Below, one piece after another: positions 1 to 8,428 of a DNA stretch of 64,000 nucleotides. The DNA comes from Rhodobacteraceae bacterium D3-12 (GTDB lineage: Bacteria > Pseudomonadota > Alphaproteobacteria > Rhodobacterales > Rhodobacteraceae). A program made the translations under genes and the position numbers. The notes under the pieces were generated by a model. It was given only the letters and a program-made list of their open reading frames with translations. It had not been told where the DNA came from and made no database searches. The stretch covers positions 930,001 through 994,000 of the forward strand of contig CP104793.1 of assembly GCA_025916135.1 (NCBI GenBank), in the 5' to 3' direction. Within the stretch, counting starts at the first letter, position 1, and each line of letters opens with the position of its first letter.

Positions 1-391
1 AACTATTCCTCTGAGCCAGGCGCTGACGCGGCCGATTGAGGGTCGTTTGGTTACTGAAGTAGCGCTCTCGATACCTGGCAAAGAGGCCATCCAAGGATAC
101 CGCAAAGTAAAACACGCCGCTGTGGGTTGGAGCATCGCCAGTGTTGCTTTTCTTATTGAAAAAGAACGGGTGCGTTTTTCTGTAGGAGGCGCTGTTGCGC
201 GGCCGGGCCGCTTGAAACAGATCGAAAATGCTGTGTTGCGGGGAACTAAGGTAACTGCTGAGCAAATCGCTGCGCAGATCGATGCGTTGGAGCCAATCGG
301 GGACCGATACGCTTCGGCCAAATACCGCGCTCGCCGGCTTACAATATTGGTAAACGACATAATTAGCGAAGTCTCCCAGACGGATAGATGA
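1..391 (+). CDS. CoxM-like FAD-binding subunit of a molybdenum hydroxylase (3' part only)
   Basis: The frame is open from the left edge to a stop at 389-391, so only the last ~130 residues are present; the TTG at 47 is not a real start. The visible part matches the C-terminal domain of CO-dehydrogenase/xanthine-dehydrogenase family flavoproteins: a YRKVKHAAVGW block, a GGAVARP motif, and an alanine-rich helix followed by YRARRLTILV near the end. In this family the subunit carries FAD and passes electrons between the iron-sulfur and molybdopterin subunits of a cytosolic hydroxylase. No iron-sulfur or large subunit follows, so those genes must lie upstream or be absent. The next genes are a thiolase and a CoA-transferase, which suggests a catabolic setting. 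The family call is confident; the substrate is unknown. Confidence 0.8.
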   Translation, partial: TIPLSQALTRPIEGRLVTEVALSIPGKEAIQGYRKVKHAAVGWSIASVAFLIEKERVRFSVGGAVARPGRLKQIENAVLRGTKVTAEQIAAQIDALEPIGDRYASAKYRARRLTILVNDIISEVSQTDR

Positions 392-407
392 ATGGGAGGA
401 ACCAGAC

Positions 408-449
408 ATGACAAATAACACAGATATAGTTCCAAGTGGACTTGTTTAG
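408..449 (+). other. 13-codon open frame between the flavoprotein and thiolase genes
   Basis: An ATG at 408 follows a GGGAGG sequence by about 8 bases and opens a 13-residue frame (MTNNTDIVPSGLV) ending in TAG at 447-449. A second ribosome site (AGGAG at 456-460) then serves the thiolase. It could be a leader peptide or the remains of a gene whose body was deleted. Nothing beyond the start context supports translation. Confidence 0.2.
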
Positions 450-467
450 CTACACAGGAGAAACGCT

Positions 468-1646
468 ATGACGGACGCAGTAATCGTAAGCATCGCACGC
501 ACAGGTATTGGTAAAGCTGGGCGCGGTTCTTTTAACCAAACACATGGTGCTACGATGGGGGGGCACGTTGCGGCGGCAGCGGTTGAACGGGGAGGAATTG
601 ATCCTGCCCTAATCGAAGATAGCCTTTGGGGTTGCGGCTATCCTGAAGGTGCGACTGGAGGAAATATTGCCCGTCAAATCGCTTTGCGCGCAGGAATGCC
701 TGATACAGTTGCAGGAGCTACTGTAAACCGTTTTTGCGCTAGCGGACTTAATGCGGTTGCTTTAGGTGGTGGTGCTATTCGCGATGGTGCCGAGACTGTT
801 CTTGTTGGTGGAGTTGAGAGCATTAGCCTGGTGCAACCACCGGCTCGCCATTCACGCGAGGCCTTTCTCGAACAAACCCGCCCTGATTTGTATTTTCCGA
901 TGATCGATACAGGCGATATTGTGGCGCGTCGGTATGGGATATCACGCGAAGATCAGGACATCTTGTCTTTAGAAAGCCAACAGCGCACAGCCTCAGCTCA
1001 GGAGGCGGGCCATTTCGACGAAGAAATTGTCCCAATGACTGTCAAAATGCTAAAAATGGACAAGCAAACTGGCGAAGCCTCTGAGGTTGAGGTCACGGTT
1101 GATCGCGATGAATGCAACCGACCATCTACCACGCTTGAAGGTTTGGCAAACCTGCGGCCTGTTCGCGGCGATGGTGAATTTGTGACCGCGGGAAACTCCA
1201 GCCAGTTGTCAGATGGAGCAGCTGCGTTGGTGATGATGTCTGGTGAACGCGCGCGTGCCGAAGGCATTACGCCATTGGGTCGCTTTGCAGGGTTTTCTGT
1301 TGCGGGCTGCGCACCTGATGAGATGGGGATTGGGCCGGTTCTCGCAATTCCACGCTTGTTAGAACGCGCTGGATTGACTGTCGAAGACATTGATATTTGG
1401 GAGTTAAACGAAGCTTTTGCATCGCAGGTATTGTACTGCCGCGACCGACTTGACATTGACCCTGAGCGACTAAATGTCGATGGCGGTTCCATTTCAATTG
1501 GGCACCCGTTTGGCATGACAGGTGCGCGTATGACAGGTCATTTGCTCCTGGCGGGTCGACGTATCGGCGCGCGTTGGGGTGTGGTGACGATGTGCATTGG
1601 CGGTGGCCAGGGTGCAGCAGGCTTGTTTGAAATTTACGGAGCTTAA
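468..1646 (+). CDS. Acetyl-CoA C-acyltransferase (thiolase), degradative type
   Basis: This 392-residue protein has the normal length and layout of a type I thiolase. It cleaves 3-oxoacyl-CoA with CoA, or runs in reverse. Seen in the sequence: the acylated cysteine in NRFCASG (Cys90), the NEAFA motif, the catalytic histidine in GHPFGMTGAR (His346), and the C-terminal CIGGGQGAAGLFE with the proton-relay cysteine (Cys376). All three catalytic residues are in place. The start ATG follows AGGAG with good spacing. It lies between a molybdenum hydroxylase flavoprotein and a class III CoA-transferase, so a role in breaking down a CoA-activated compound is the simplest reading. Codon use is more AT-tolerant than in the right half of the window, which fits accessory DNA. 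The exact substrate cannot be read from the sequence. Confidence 0.9.
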   Translation: MTDAVIVSIARTGIGKAGRGSFNQTHGATMGGHVAAAAVERGGIDPALIEDSLWGCGYPEGATGGNIARQIALRAGMPDTVAGATVNRFCASGLNAVALGGGAIRDGAETVLVGGVESISLVQPPARHSREAFLEQTRPDLYFPMIDTGDIVARRYGISREDQDILSLESQQRTASAQEAGHFDEEIVPMTVKMLKMDKQTGEASEVEVTVDRDECNRPSTTLEGLANLRPVRGDGEFVTAGNSSQLSDGAAALVMMSGERARAEGITPLGRFAGFSVAGCAPDEMGIGPVLAIPRLLERAGLTVEDIDIWELNEAFASQVLYCRDRLDIDPERLNVDGGSISIGHPFGMTGARMTGHLLLAGRRIGARWGVVTMCIGGGQGAAGLFEIYGA

Positions 1647-1952
1647 AGAAATGTTTTAGGGGGCGCAGGAAGATGAAGCCCCCCTCTCCTTGTGTGCGAC
1701 TATTCGCGAACTTGAAAGCGCTATAAAGGACATTCGACGATCAGGCGTGATGGCAAACCCACAGACCAGCAAACGTTCTCTGGCAAACTGACTAGCACTG
1801 CTTGTTTATGCCAAACAATGCCGTTCATTTTTTAAATGACAGCTATTCGAAACCCATAAGGGTTGGATCTTAGCTCAGAGGGCCGCCGTACAGCACCGGG
1901 TTTTTCAAGATCGACAAGACACTAAATATTATGATGAGAAGGTAGAACACCC
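1647..1952. other. Intergenic stretch with a small GC hairpin; no convincing gene
   Basis: Just past the thiolase stop, GGGGGC (1659-1664) can pair with GCCCCC (1678-1683) around a 13-base loop, but no T-run follows, so it is at best a weak terminator. The frame from 1660 to 1791 is open for about 43 codons without a good start; its product is not recognised and may be the tail of a lost gene. The rest, up to the GAGAAGG ribosome site of the CoA-transferase, shows nothing clear. Confidence 0.4.
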
Positions 1953-3140
1953 ATGGGTGAAATGAAACCACTGACAGGGCTAAAAGTCATAGACTTTAGC
2001 CAGGGCGTTGCGGGCCCTTATTCCGGCATGGTAATGGCGCAGGCAGGAGCAACAGTCACCAAGGTCGAGCCACTGGACGGTGAATGGAGCAGGACGCTCG
2101 GTAAGATGTATGGAGATTATAGTGCCCACGCCGTTGCCTGCAATCTGGGAAAAAAGTCTATTGCCTTGAACCTCAAATCTGAAGCGGGCTTAGAGATTGC
2201 TCAAAAACTGGTTGAGGATGCCGATGTTGTTATTGAGTCGTTTCGCCCAGGTGTCATGGCCAAATTCGGATTGGACTATCCCTCGCTGGTACAGCGAAAC
2301 CGTAATGTTATCTACCTCTCCGTTTCGGGCTTTGGCCAAGAGGGACTTTATTCTAAACTTCCTACAACTGATACGGTGACCCAGGCATTTTCGGGATGGA
2401 TGTCTATCACTCGGGATATGGACGGTGCCCCGATGAAATCGGGCATGGTCGCGATCGATTTTATGACCGGCCTCTTTGCCTCCCAAAGCTTGTTTAAAGC
2501 TCTATTGGCGCGCAGCCTTCAGGGTGAAGGAAGCTATATCGATTGTAGTATGATGCAGTCGGCTGCCGCCTTCCAGGCCGCAAAAATCATGGAACATCAT
2601 CTCCAAAGCGGTAAGCCAGAGGTTCTCTATGTCCCTGCCGGCACAATGAAAACGGCGGATGGATATATCGCCATTACAGCAATGCGTGAACATCATTATG
2701 TCGATCTCTGTTCGGTATTAGGTCGTAAAGACCTTGTCACAGATACCCGTTTCAGCAATCGAAAAAAGCGAGTGGAACGTCAACATGAACTGATGGATCT
2801 TCTTGGGTCTGAGTTTATGAAGAAGCCAACGGCCCACTGGGCTAGAGCGTTGACCAAGGCTGGCGTTATGAACAGCCCAGTGAATACCTACACTGATTAT
2901 CTTGAAGATCCGCACGTTTGTAAAGTTGGCAGCGTTTCTTGGGTCAATCAAACTGGTCTGGGCAAAGTCCCCTTGGTGCATTCACCTGGTTTTGAGCCTT
3001 TTGTTGAGGGCGATCCTCAAGCGAAGAGCCCGGCCGTCGGAGAGCACACTCAAGAAATTTTGGTGGAGTTTGGTTTTTCAGAAGGACAGATCAACCAATG
3101 GGAGGCTGTAGAAGCCATAAGGACGGTTCCCGTAAACTAG
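1953..3140 (+). CDS. CaiB/BaiF family (class III) CoA-transferase
   Basis: The 395-residue protein is a full-length class III CoA-transferase, which moves CoA between carboxylic acids through an aspartyl-CoA thioester. The start ATG at 1953 follows GAGAAGG. Seen: the N-terminal LTGLKVIDFSQGVAGPYSGM block, ADVVIESFRPGVM near residues 90-102, and the catalytic aspartate in VAIDFMTGLFA, which falls exactly at residue 169, the position of the nucleophile in formyl-CoA transferase and CaiB. A GEGSYIDCSMMQ block follows. It lies ~300 bases after a thiolase and before a TIGR03084 gene on the same strand, so it may activate the substrate of that pathway. The donor and acceptor acids are not known. 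Confidence 0.9.
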   Translation: MGEMKPLTGLKVIDFSQGVAGPYSGMVMAQAGATVTKVEPLDGEWSRTLGKMYGDYSAHAVACNLGKKSIALNLKSEAGLEIAQKLVEDADVVIESFRPGVMAKFGLDYPSLVQRNRNVIYLSVSGFGQEGLYSKLPTTDTVTQAFSGWMSITRDMDGAPMKSGMVAIDFMTGLFASQSLFKALLARSLQGEGSYIDCSMMQSAAAFQAAKIMEHHLQSGKPEVLYVPAGTMKTADGYIAITAMREHHYVDLCSVLGRKDLVTDTRFSNRKKRVERQHELMDLLGSEFMKKPTAHWARALTKAGVMNSPVNTYTDYLEDPHVCKVGSVSWVNQTGLGKVPLVHSPGFEPFVEGDPQAKSPAVGEHTQEILVEFGFSEGQINQWEAVEAIRTVPVN

Positions 3141-3384
3141 CGGTCAGAGTATTCAGCAAACCGCAGCGGAGGTGTTTGCTGTTGTTTTTCCGAAAATCTC
3201 GAAGTGAGCTCCCTCAATATGGCAGGCGAATTAGGTCTGCGACTGCCGAGTACGCCGGAGAAAAAACGGCTGTTCTAGCGAGGTCGCGAAAGATGTTATT
3301 GGACGTTTTCTATAACCGAATGCCTCGCCCAATAGGCCGGTACTTGGCCTGTGAATCGATCATGGATCCGGAGAGATGATACAA

Positions 3385-4182
3385 ATGATACTGCAGGCGA
3401 AAGATTTCAAAACCGAAAGCATGGCCCTTCATGGCTTGTTGACCAGCATAGATCCCAGTCGATTTGATGAGAATACCCAGTTTAAGGACTGGACGCTCAA
3501 TTGCGTCCTTCAACATTTGCATTTTTGGAACATAATGGCTGATTTTTCGCTCACGAATGAAGCTGAATTTGTAAAGATCCTAGGTGAACTCAGAGAAAGC
3601 GATTTGAGCAAGCGCGGCTTTGAGAATTATTACCTTGAGGGGTTGAAAGGAAAGCCGCTTCTGGACGCTTGGCGCAAACGGGTTTTCGACGTAGCAGACA
3701 ATTTTTTTTCCGCCGACCCCAAAGTACGCCTTAAATGGGGTGGACCTGATATGAGTGCCAAATCTTCAATTTCCGCCCGCCTAATGGAAACCTGGGCTCA
3801 CGGACAGGAAGTGTATGATCAACTAGGTATCCAGCGAGTTAACAGCGACTACATCAGGAACATCGCCCATCTTGGCGTCAACACTTTCGGCTATGCCCAT
3901 AGCATACGTGAGCGCAAAGTGCCCGAACACATTCCTTATGTGAAACTAATTGCGGCTTCCGGTGGGATCTGGGAATGGAACACACCGGACGCAACAAGCT
4001 TTGTCGAAGGTGATGCAGTGGAGTTCTGCCAGGTGATCACTCAAACGCGTAATATTGCCGATACAAAGCTGCAGGTGGTTGGGGATGTTGCCACGCAGTG
4101 GATGTCTATCGCGCAGTGTTTTGCGGGTGGGGTTGAAGAGCCCCCCGCTGTTGGTACGCGTTTTATCAGAAGAAATGCTTAA
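3385..4182 (+). CDS. TIGR03084 family protein (mycothiol-dependent isomerase-like, DinB-related fold)
   Basis: This protein of about 265 residues matches the TIGR03084 group, which is related to maleylpyruvate isomerase-like and DinB-fold proteins. Typical features are the N-terminal WTLNCVLQHLHFWN with a possible metal-binding His, the SSISARLMETWAHGQEVYD block, and a C-terminal SCP-like part. An ATG at 3376 is also possible, but GGAGAG at 3368-3373 sits too close to it and is well spaced for the ATG at 3385, which I chose. Proteobacteria generally lack mycothiol, so the cofactor is uncertain. Such genes often sit with acyl-CoA catabolic genes, as here. The reaction is unknown. Confidence 0.7.
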   Translation: MILQAKDFKTESMALHGLLTSIDPSRFDENTQFKDWTLNCVLQHLHFWNIMADFSLTNEAEFVKILGELRESDLSKRGFENYYLEGLKGKPLLDAWRKRVFDVADNFFSADPKVRLKWGGPDMSAKSSISARLMETWAHGQEVYDQLGIQRVNSDYIRNIAHLGVNTFGYAHSIRERKVPEHIPYVKLIAASGGIWEWNTPDATSFVEGDAVEFCQVITQTRNIADTKLQVVGDVATQWMSIAQCFAGGVEEPPAVGTRFIRRNA

Positions 4183-4259
4183 AGAGCCACGACTTTAGAC
4201 TGAGGCGTTAAGTATCGCCATAGCTTCGAGACCACGTCAAATTATGATAGATCACCTAG

Positions 4260-4299
4260 GGAGAAACCGGGCATAAAAACCTTCATGCCCGGTTTCTCC
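4260..4299. terminator. Perfect 15-bp hairpin between convergent genes
   Basis: Arms at 4260-4274 and 4285-4299 are perfectly complementary (left arm GGAGAAACCGGGCAT) around a 10-base loop. It lies between the stop at 4182 of the plus-strand gene and the stop at 4358 of the minus-strand hydrolase. There is no strong T-run on either side, so it may work as a bidirectional or factor-assisted terminator, or protect RNA 3' ends. Confidence 0.6.
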
Positions 4300-4357
4300 A
4301 TCGACGGTCCGGCGAAGCTTTGGAAGGATGCCAGCCAAGACATCGACTTCGACTTCC

Positions 4358-5215
4358 TTAGCTGTACGGCGCGGATAGGAACGCTGTGACGTCATTTGCA
4401 AAGTGATCTGCGTGCTGGAACAAGAAGGCATGGCCTGCATCAGGATATATCGCAAGTTGCGCATTGGGGATCGCGCGCACAAGCGCAACCGAGTTTTCGA
4501 CCGCGAAGGCCCGGTCTTGATCGCCATTGGCAACCAAAACGGGGACGCTGATCGTGCCCAGCTTCTTGAATGCCCCGTCCTCGCCAAAGAAAAATGTCCG
4601 TGTCGCCGCACCTTGCGCCGCAATGGTTTGCATGGTTGTTTTTGATGCCGCTCCTGCGATTGCGTCACCCCCGCCAATACGCTCAAGCGACGCCATACCT
4701 GCAGCGCGGCTGGTGTCCGTGTCAGCATAGAACAGAAATTGCATGTCATGGGGGGTGTTCTGTTCTTTCGTTGCTGTGCCCAGCCATTCATTCGATACAG
4801 GGACCGTCCCTTCAATGGCAAAGCTTGGTGTGGTTCCAGCAAGAATAACCCCGCCGATTTCGTCACCGTACTTGGCGGCAAGGATCTGGGCCGTCATGCC
4901 GCCCATAGACCAACCAAGCACATTTGGTTTGTCCAGCCCAATGGCGTTTGCCAATCCCATCGTGATGTCTGCAGCCCCTTCGAGCGTTTCGGGAACTGTG
5001 CCGCCACTTGCGGCGACACCAGCGCTATCAAAAGTGATGACTTGGTGGTGATGGGCCAAAGCATCAATGAGCGCAGGGTCCCAATCATCCATAGATGCGC
5101 GAAACCGGTTGAGCATCAACAGTGGATGTCCAGAACCCGTGCTGCGCCAAGCGATCTGGTGTCCGTTTACGTCTGTGACGTTGCTGCTATTCGCGTGGTC
5201 TGTATCAAGTGGCAT
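4358..5215 (-). CDS. Alpha/beta hydrolase
   Basis: The 285-residue protein has an alpha/beta-hydrolase fold. The nucleophile is in GWSMGG (Ser103), a likely acid in NGDQDRAF (Asp232 or Asp234), and the histidine in PDAGHAFLF (His262). An upstream in-frame ATG exists, but the ATG at 5215 sits one base after the thiolase stop (5217-5219), which gives tight coupling, so I start there. It is the last gene of a thioesterase-thiolase-hydrolase operon read leftward. Relatives include 3-oxoadipate enol-lactonase-like enzymes, but nothing here fixes the substrate. Cytosolic, with no signal peptide. Confidence 0.85.
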   Translation of the reverse strand: MPLDTDHANSSNVTDVNGHQIAWRSTGSGHPLLMLNRFRASMDDWDPALIDALAHHHQVITFDSAGVAASGGTVPETLEGAADITMGLANAIGLDKPNVLGWSMGGMTAQILAAKYGDEIGGVILAGTTPSFAIEGTVPVSNEWLGTATKEQNTPHDMQFLFYADTDTSRAAGMASLERIGGGDAIAGAASKTTMQTIAAQGAATRTFFFGEDGAFKKLGTISVPVLVANGDQDRAFAVENSVALVRAIPNAQLAIYPDAGHAFLFQHADHFANDVTAFLSAPYS

Positions 5216-5216
5216 T

Positions 5217-6422
5217 TCAATTTTCCTCTTTTGTGTTGAGTTCGACAGCGATGGCGGTTGCTTCGCCCCCGCCAATGCAAAGGGCGGCAACACCGCGTGT
5301 CAGGCCTCGCTTCGCCAGCGCGTGGCACAGGGTAACGACAAGCCGCGCACCTGTTGCGCCAATTGGATGGCCTAGCGCGCAAGCGCCTCCGTTGACGTTT
5401 AGTTTGTCACGTGGAAAGCCAATGTCTTTTGCGGCGGCCATTGCGACGACGGCGAAGGCTTCATTGATTTCCCAAAGGTCGACATCATCCGCTTGCCAAC
5501 CTGCGCGCTCAAGCAGTTGCTCAATCGCAGGGATTGGGGCGGTAGTGTACCAGGCGGGGTCTTGGGCATGGGACGCTTGCGCAGTGATCGTCGCCAAAAC
5601 GGGCAACCCTTCAGCATGCGCAAATGATTGCCGGGTAAGGACCAGCGCAGCCGCCCCATCTGCATTTGCCGATGCGCTTGCCGCGGTAATCGTTCCATCT
5701 GTTTGAAATGCGGGGCGCAGGTTCGGAATCTTGGCAGGATCTACCATACTTGGCTTTTCATCCTGCGAAATGACAACTTCGCCTTTGCGCGTTGGTACTT
5801 TTAATTCGACGATCTCGTCATCAAAGGCACCTGATGCTTGCGCCGCTTGCGCCCGTTTTAGCGTCTCAATCGCAAAGGCGTCCTGTTCGGCCCGGGTAAA
5901 GCCATATTTTTCCACTGCTGCTTCACCGAAGGATCCCATCGGACGTCCGGCATCATAGGCGTCCTCAAGGCCATCATGCATCATGTGATCTAGAACCGCG
6001 CTTGCGCCTGCTTTGCGCCCGCTGCGCATTTCTGGAAGCAGAAATGGTGCATTCGACATGGATTCCATCCCGCCGGCCAAGACCACATCAGCCCTGTTCA
6101 GGGTCAACAAATCACAACCCATCATGATCGCCTTCATTCCCGATCCGCAGACCTTGTTGATGGTCGTCGCCCCGACGTGATCTGGCAGCGCTGCGCCTCT
6201 TGCGGCTTGTCTGGCAGGCGCTTGACCCTGACCTGCGCTGAGCACGCAACCCATCAAGACCTCGTTAACCTGTTCGGGTGCGAGGCCTGCAGTCTCAATA
6301 GCAGCGCGGATCGCGGCGGCACCCAGCTCGGCCGCTTTAAGTGACTTGGTCGAGCCGCAAAACGCCCCTATAGGCGTTCGTTTTGCGGCACAGATTACGA
6401 TGGGATCAACAGCGGGGGTCAT
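5217..6422 (-). CDS. Acetyl-CoA acetyltransferase (thiolase)
   Basis: This is a 401-residue type I thiolase with all catalytic residues: Cys92 in KVCGSGMKA, His352 in CALGHPIGATGAR, and Cys382 in CIGGGEATA. It is distinct from the thiolase at 468-1646 and is closer to biosynthetic or acetoacetyl-CoA thiolases. The start ATG at 6422 overlaps the TGA of the upstream thioesterase (ATGA, 6419-6422), so translation is coupled. The operon is divergent from a TetR gene with a duplicated operator between them. A role in short-chain acyl-CoA turnover is inferred. Confidence 0.92.
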   Translation of the reverse strand: MTPAVDPIVICAAKRTPIGAFCGSTKSLKAAELGAAAIRAAIETAGLAPEQVNEVLMGCVLSAGQGQAPARQAARGAALPDHVGATTINKVCGSGMKAIMMGCDLLTLNRADVVLAGGMESMSNAPFLLPEMRSGRKAGASAVLDHMMHDGLEDAYDAGRPMGSFGEAAVEKYGFTRAEQDAFAIETLKRAQAAQASGAFDDEIVELKVPTRKGEVVISQDEKPSMVDPAKIPNLRPAFQTDGTITAASASANADGAAALVLTRQSFAHAEGLPVLATITAQASHAQDPAWYTTAPIPAIEQLLERAGWQADDVDLWEINEAFAVVAMAAAKDIGFPRDKLNVNGGACALGHPIGATGARLVVTLCHALAKRGLTRGVAALCIGGGEATAIAVELNTKEEN

Positions 6423-6952
6423 ACTTTGCGCGCCGGTTGAGCAGGCATCAAAAAACAAGTGCTTGTTCCTGTTGCCAGAATTCGACCGGTACTGTCCTCT
6501 ACGCGTGCTTCGGCAGATGCTGTCTGGCGGGTCCGGTCAATTACCGTCCCAATGGCGCGGACTTGGCCCGTTTTTGCTGTGATAGGACGTTGGAATTTAA
6601 CCTCGGTACCGAGCGATACATAGATCTCGCCCGCATCCAGAATGGTCTGAACAGCACACCCCATTGCGCTGTCCAACAGCGCCATCGTCCAGCCGCCATG
6701 CACAAGGCCCATGGGGTTAAGGTACTCTTTAGACGGGTTTCCACGAAATTCGGCACGGCCCTTGTCAGCCGCTTCGATCCACTGCTGCAAGGTCCGCGCC
6801 ATGGGTGGCGCAGGCAAAGCACCTGTTGGGATCGCACGAATAGCCTCAAGCCCGGAAAGCCCGATGACCTGTTCAGGGCGGGCTATTCCGAAAGAGACAT
6901 CGGGCATGATGCTTGGCGTGAATTTTGGATTAGCGGATTTCATATCTTGCAT
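6419..6952 (-). CDS. PaaI family (hotdog) thioesterase
   Basis: The 177-residue protein carries a hotdog-fold thioesterase domain, with the typical NPMGLVHGGWTMALLDSAMG block in the centre and TGQVRAIGTVIDRTRQTA further on. Family members hydrolyse acyl-CoA thioesters. The ATG at 6952 follows AAGGA by about seven bases on the minus strand. It is the first gene of a three-gene operon (thioesterase, thiolase, hydrolase) divergent from the TetR gene at 7165. The N-terminal ~50 residues precede the core domain. Substrate unknown. Confidence 0.85.
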   Translation of the reverse strand: MQDMKSANPKFTPSIMPDVSFGIARPEQVIGLSGLEAIRAIPTGALPAPPMARTLQQWIEAADKGRAEFRGNPSKEYLNPMGLVHGGWTMALLDSAMGCAVQTILDAGEIYVSLGTEVKFQRPITAKTGQVRAIGTVIDRTRQTASAEARVEDSTGRILATGTSTCFLMPAQPARKV

Positions 6953-7006
6953 GGCTTCGTCCTTGGTGACGCTTAAAATCAGCCCCCTTTGAATGGGAGT
7001 TCATTT

Positions 7007-7063
7007 AGAGTGCGATTGTAATCTTGATGAGTCAACGATAGAGTGTGATTGCAATCTTAATGA
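7007..7063. promoter_or_regulatory. Tandem operator repeats in a divergent TetR promoter
   Basis: Two 24-base direct repeats at 7007-7030 and 7040-7063 differ at three positions. Each holds a dyad core: GATTGTAATC at 7014-7023 and the perfect palindrome GATTGCAATC at 7047-7056. The cores are 33 bases apart, about three helical turns, so two bound dimers would lie on the same DNA face. The site is between the thioesterase operon (minus) and the TetR gene (plus). Binding by that TetR protein is an inference from position. Confidence 0.7.
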
Positions 7064-7164
7064 CGCTGCGTTAGATGTCGGTTGGCATCTTACCTTGCCG
7101 AACCAGCAATCAGTCCCGCTGTGCGGGTAAGGTGGGGGCGGCGTCAAAAAAAGGATCAAACAAA

Positions 7165-7713
7165 ATGAGAGTGAGCCGAGAGACTGCACAAAAGAACCGC
7201 CAGAACGTCGTCAAAACGGCCAGCGAGCAGTTTCGCACGCACGGCTATGACGGCATCGGCATCGCAAGCCTGATGAAAGCGGCGGGGATGACCCAAGGCG
7301 GTTTTTACAAACAGTTCGACAACAAGGAAGCGCTTGAATGCGAGGCGACCGAATTGGCGCTGAACGACAATTTCGAGCTTTGGGCCAAAACGATAGAGGG
7401 GAAAAGCGATCCCGTGGCCGCACTCAAGGTGTGGTACTTGTCACCTCAACACGTGTCGACGGTCGGGCATGGCTGCGCCTATGCCGCGCTTGCATCAGAG
7501 GCGACCCGTCAACGTCCGGCGTTGCAAAATATCTTTACAAACGCCGTCGCACAGCAAATTGAACAGGTGGCCCAAGCCCTTGGTGATCAACCCGAAAGCC
7601 GGACCGATGCCATTCAGGCAATATCTCAAATGATCGGTGCCTTGATTTTGGCCCGCGCGGTCGACGACACGGACCTGCAAAACGAAATCCTGACGGCAGG
7701 ACAAAAACCCTGA
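7165..7713 (+). CDS. TetR/AcrR family regulator
   Basis: The 182-residue protein has a TetR helix-turn-helix near residues 10-55: a TASEQFRTHGYDGIGIASLM helix pair, then GMTQGGFYKQFDNKEAL. The C-terminal part would be the ligand and dimer domain. I chose the ATG at 7165, since it follows AAAGGA and begins right before the HTH; the upstream frame lacks family similarity. It is divergent from the thioesterase-thiolase-hydrolase operon, and a duplicated operator lies between them, so it probably represses both itself and that operon. The inducer is likely an acyl-CoA or a related metabolite, which is inference. Confidence 0.88.
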   Translation: MRVSRETAQKNRQNVVKTASEQFRTHGYDGIGIASLMKAAGMTQGGFYKQFDNKEALECEATELALNDNFELWAKTIEGKSDPVAALKVWYLSPQHVSTVGHGCAYAALASEATRQRPALQNIFTNAVAQQIEQVAQALGDQPESRTDAIQAISQMIGALILARAVDDTDLQNEILTAGQKP

Positions 7714-7748
7714 GCGTCGGAACTGCCTTTAGACTTGGACATTTAAAC

Positions 7749-8428
7749 ATGCACATCGGATTGATCGGCGGCCTCGGTCCAGCAGCAACGATATCCTACT
7801 ACACGCGCTTGATTGCAGCGTTCAAAAAGGCCGATTTGCCCCTTTCATTGACGATTGAACATGCTGATATGAATGCTTTGCTGCAAAGGGCAGCCGAAGA
7901 TCAGCGGGTAGTGCAGGCAGAGGTCTTCGCGACGCACCTCGACCGCCTCGCTGGCGCAGGCAGCGATATTGCTTTGATCACCGCCATTACAGGGCATTTT
8001 TGCTTCGAAGAAACGCGCACCATATCACCCATGGCGCTGATGGATGGCACGGGCATCATCGAGACGTATTGCCACGACAATGGGATTAAAACGCTCGGCA
8101 TACTGGGGAGCAGAACCACCCTCGAAAGCAATCTATTTGGCCTATTGAAAACCGTTGAGGTTGTCGTGCCTCAAAATCGGTTTGAGAGTGTTTGGGCCGC
8201 CTACATGGAGATGGCAGAGACCGGCGTTTGTAGTGAGAAACAGCGCGCTTTGTTTTTTGAGGCGGGGCAGGCAATGATCGACGACCAGCAGGCGGACGCT
8301 GTGTTGCTTGCGGGAACGGACTGGGATTGGCATTCGACAAGCAAACGCCTGGATTTAGGGTCATTGACGTGATCGAACTCCACGTCAACGCGCTGGTCTC
8401 AATGTTCGCAGCAGGTGGACTAAATTGA
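7749..8428 (+). pseudogene. Asp/Glu racemase family protein, frameshifted near the C-terminus
   Basis: The first ~190 residues match the aspartate/glutamate racemase family (MHIGLIGGLGPAATISYYTR at the start). The frame as read stops at 8372 with an unrelated tail. One missing C at about 8321 explains this: in the next frame the sequence continues LGLAFDKQTPGF and then RVIDVIELHVNALV to a stop at 8426-8428, as expected for the family. Both catalytic cysteine positions appear changed: the CNT-H region reads TAITGHF, and the usual GCTE reads AGTD. So even the repaired protein may not be a two-cysteine racemase. It follows the TetR gene by 35 bases on the same strand. Confidence 0.75.
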
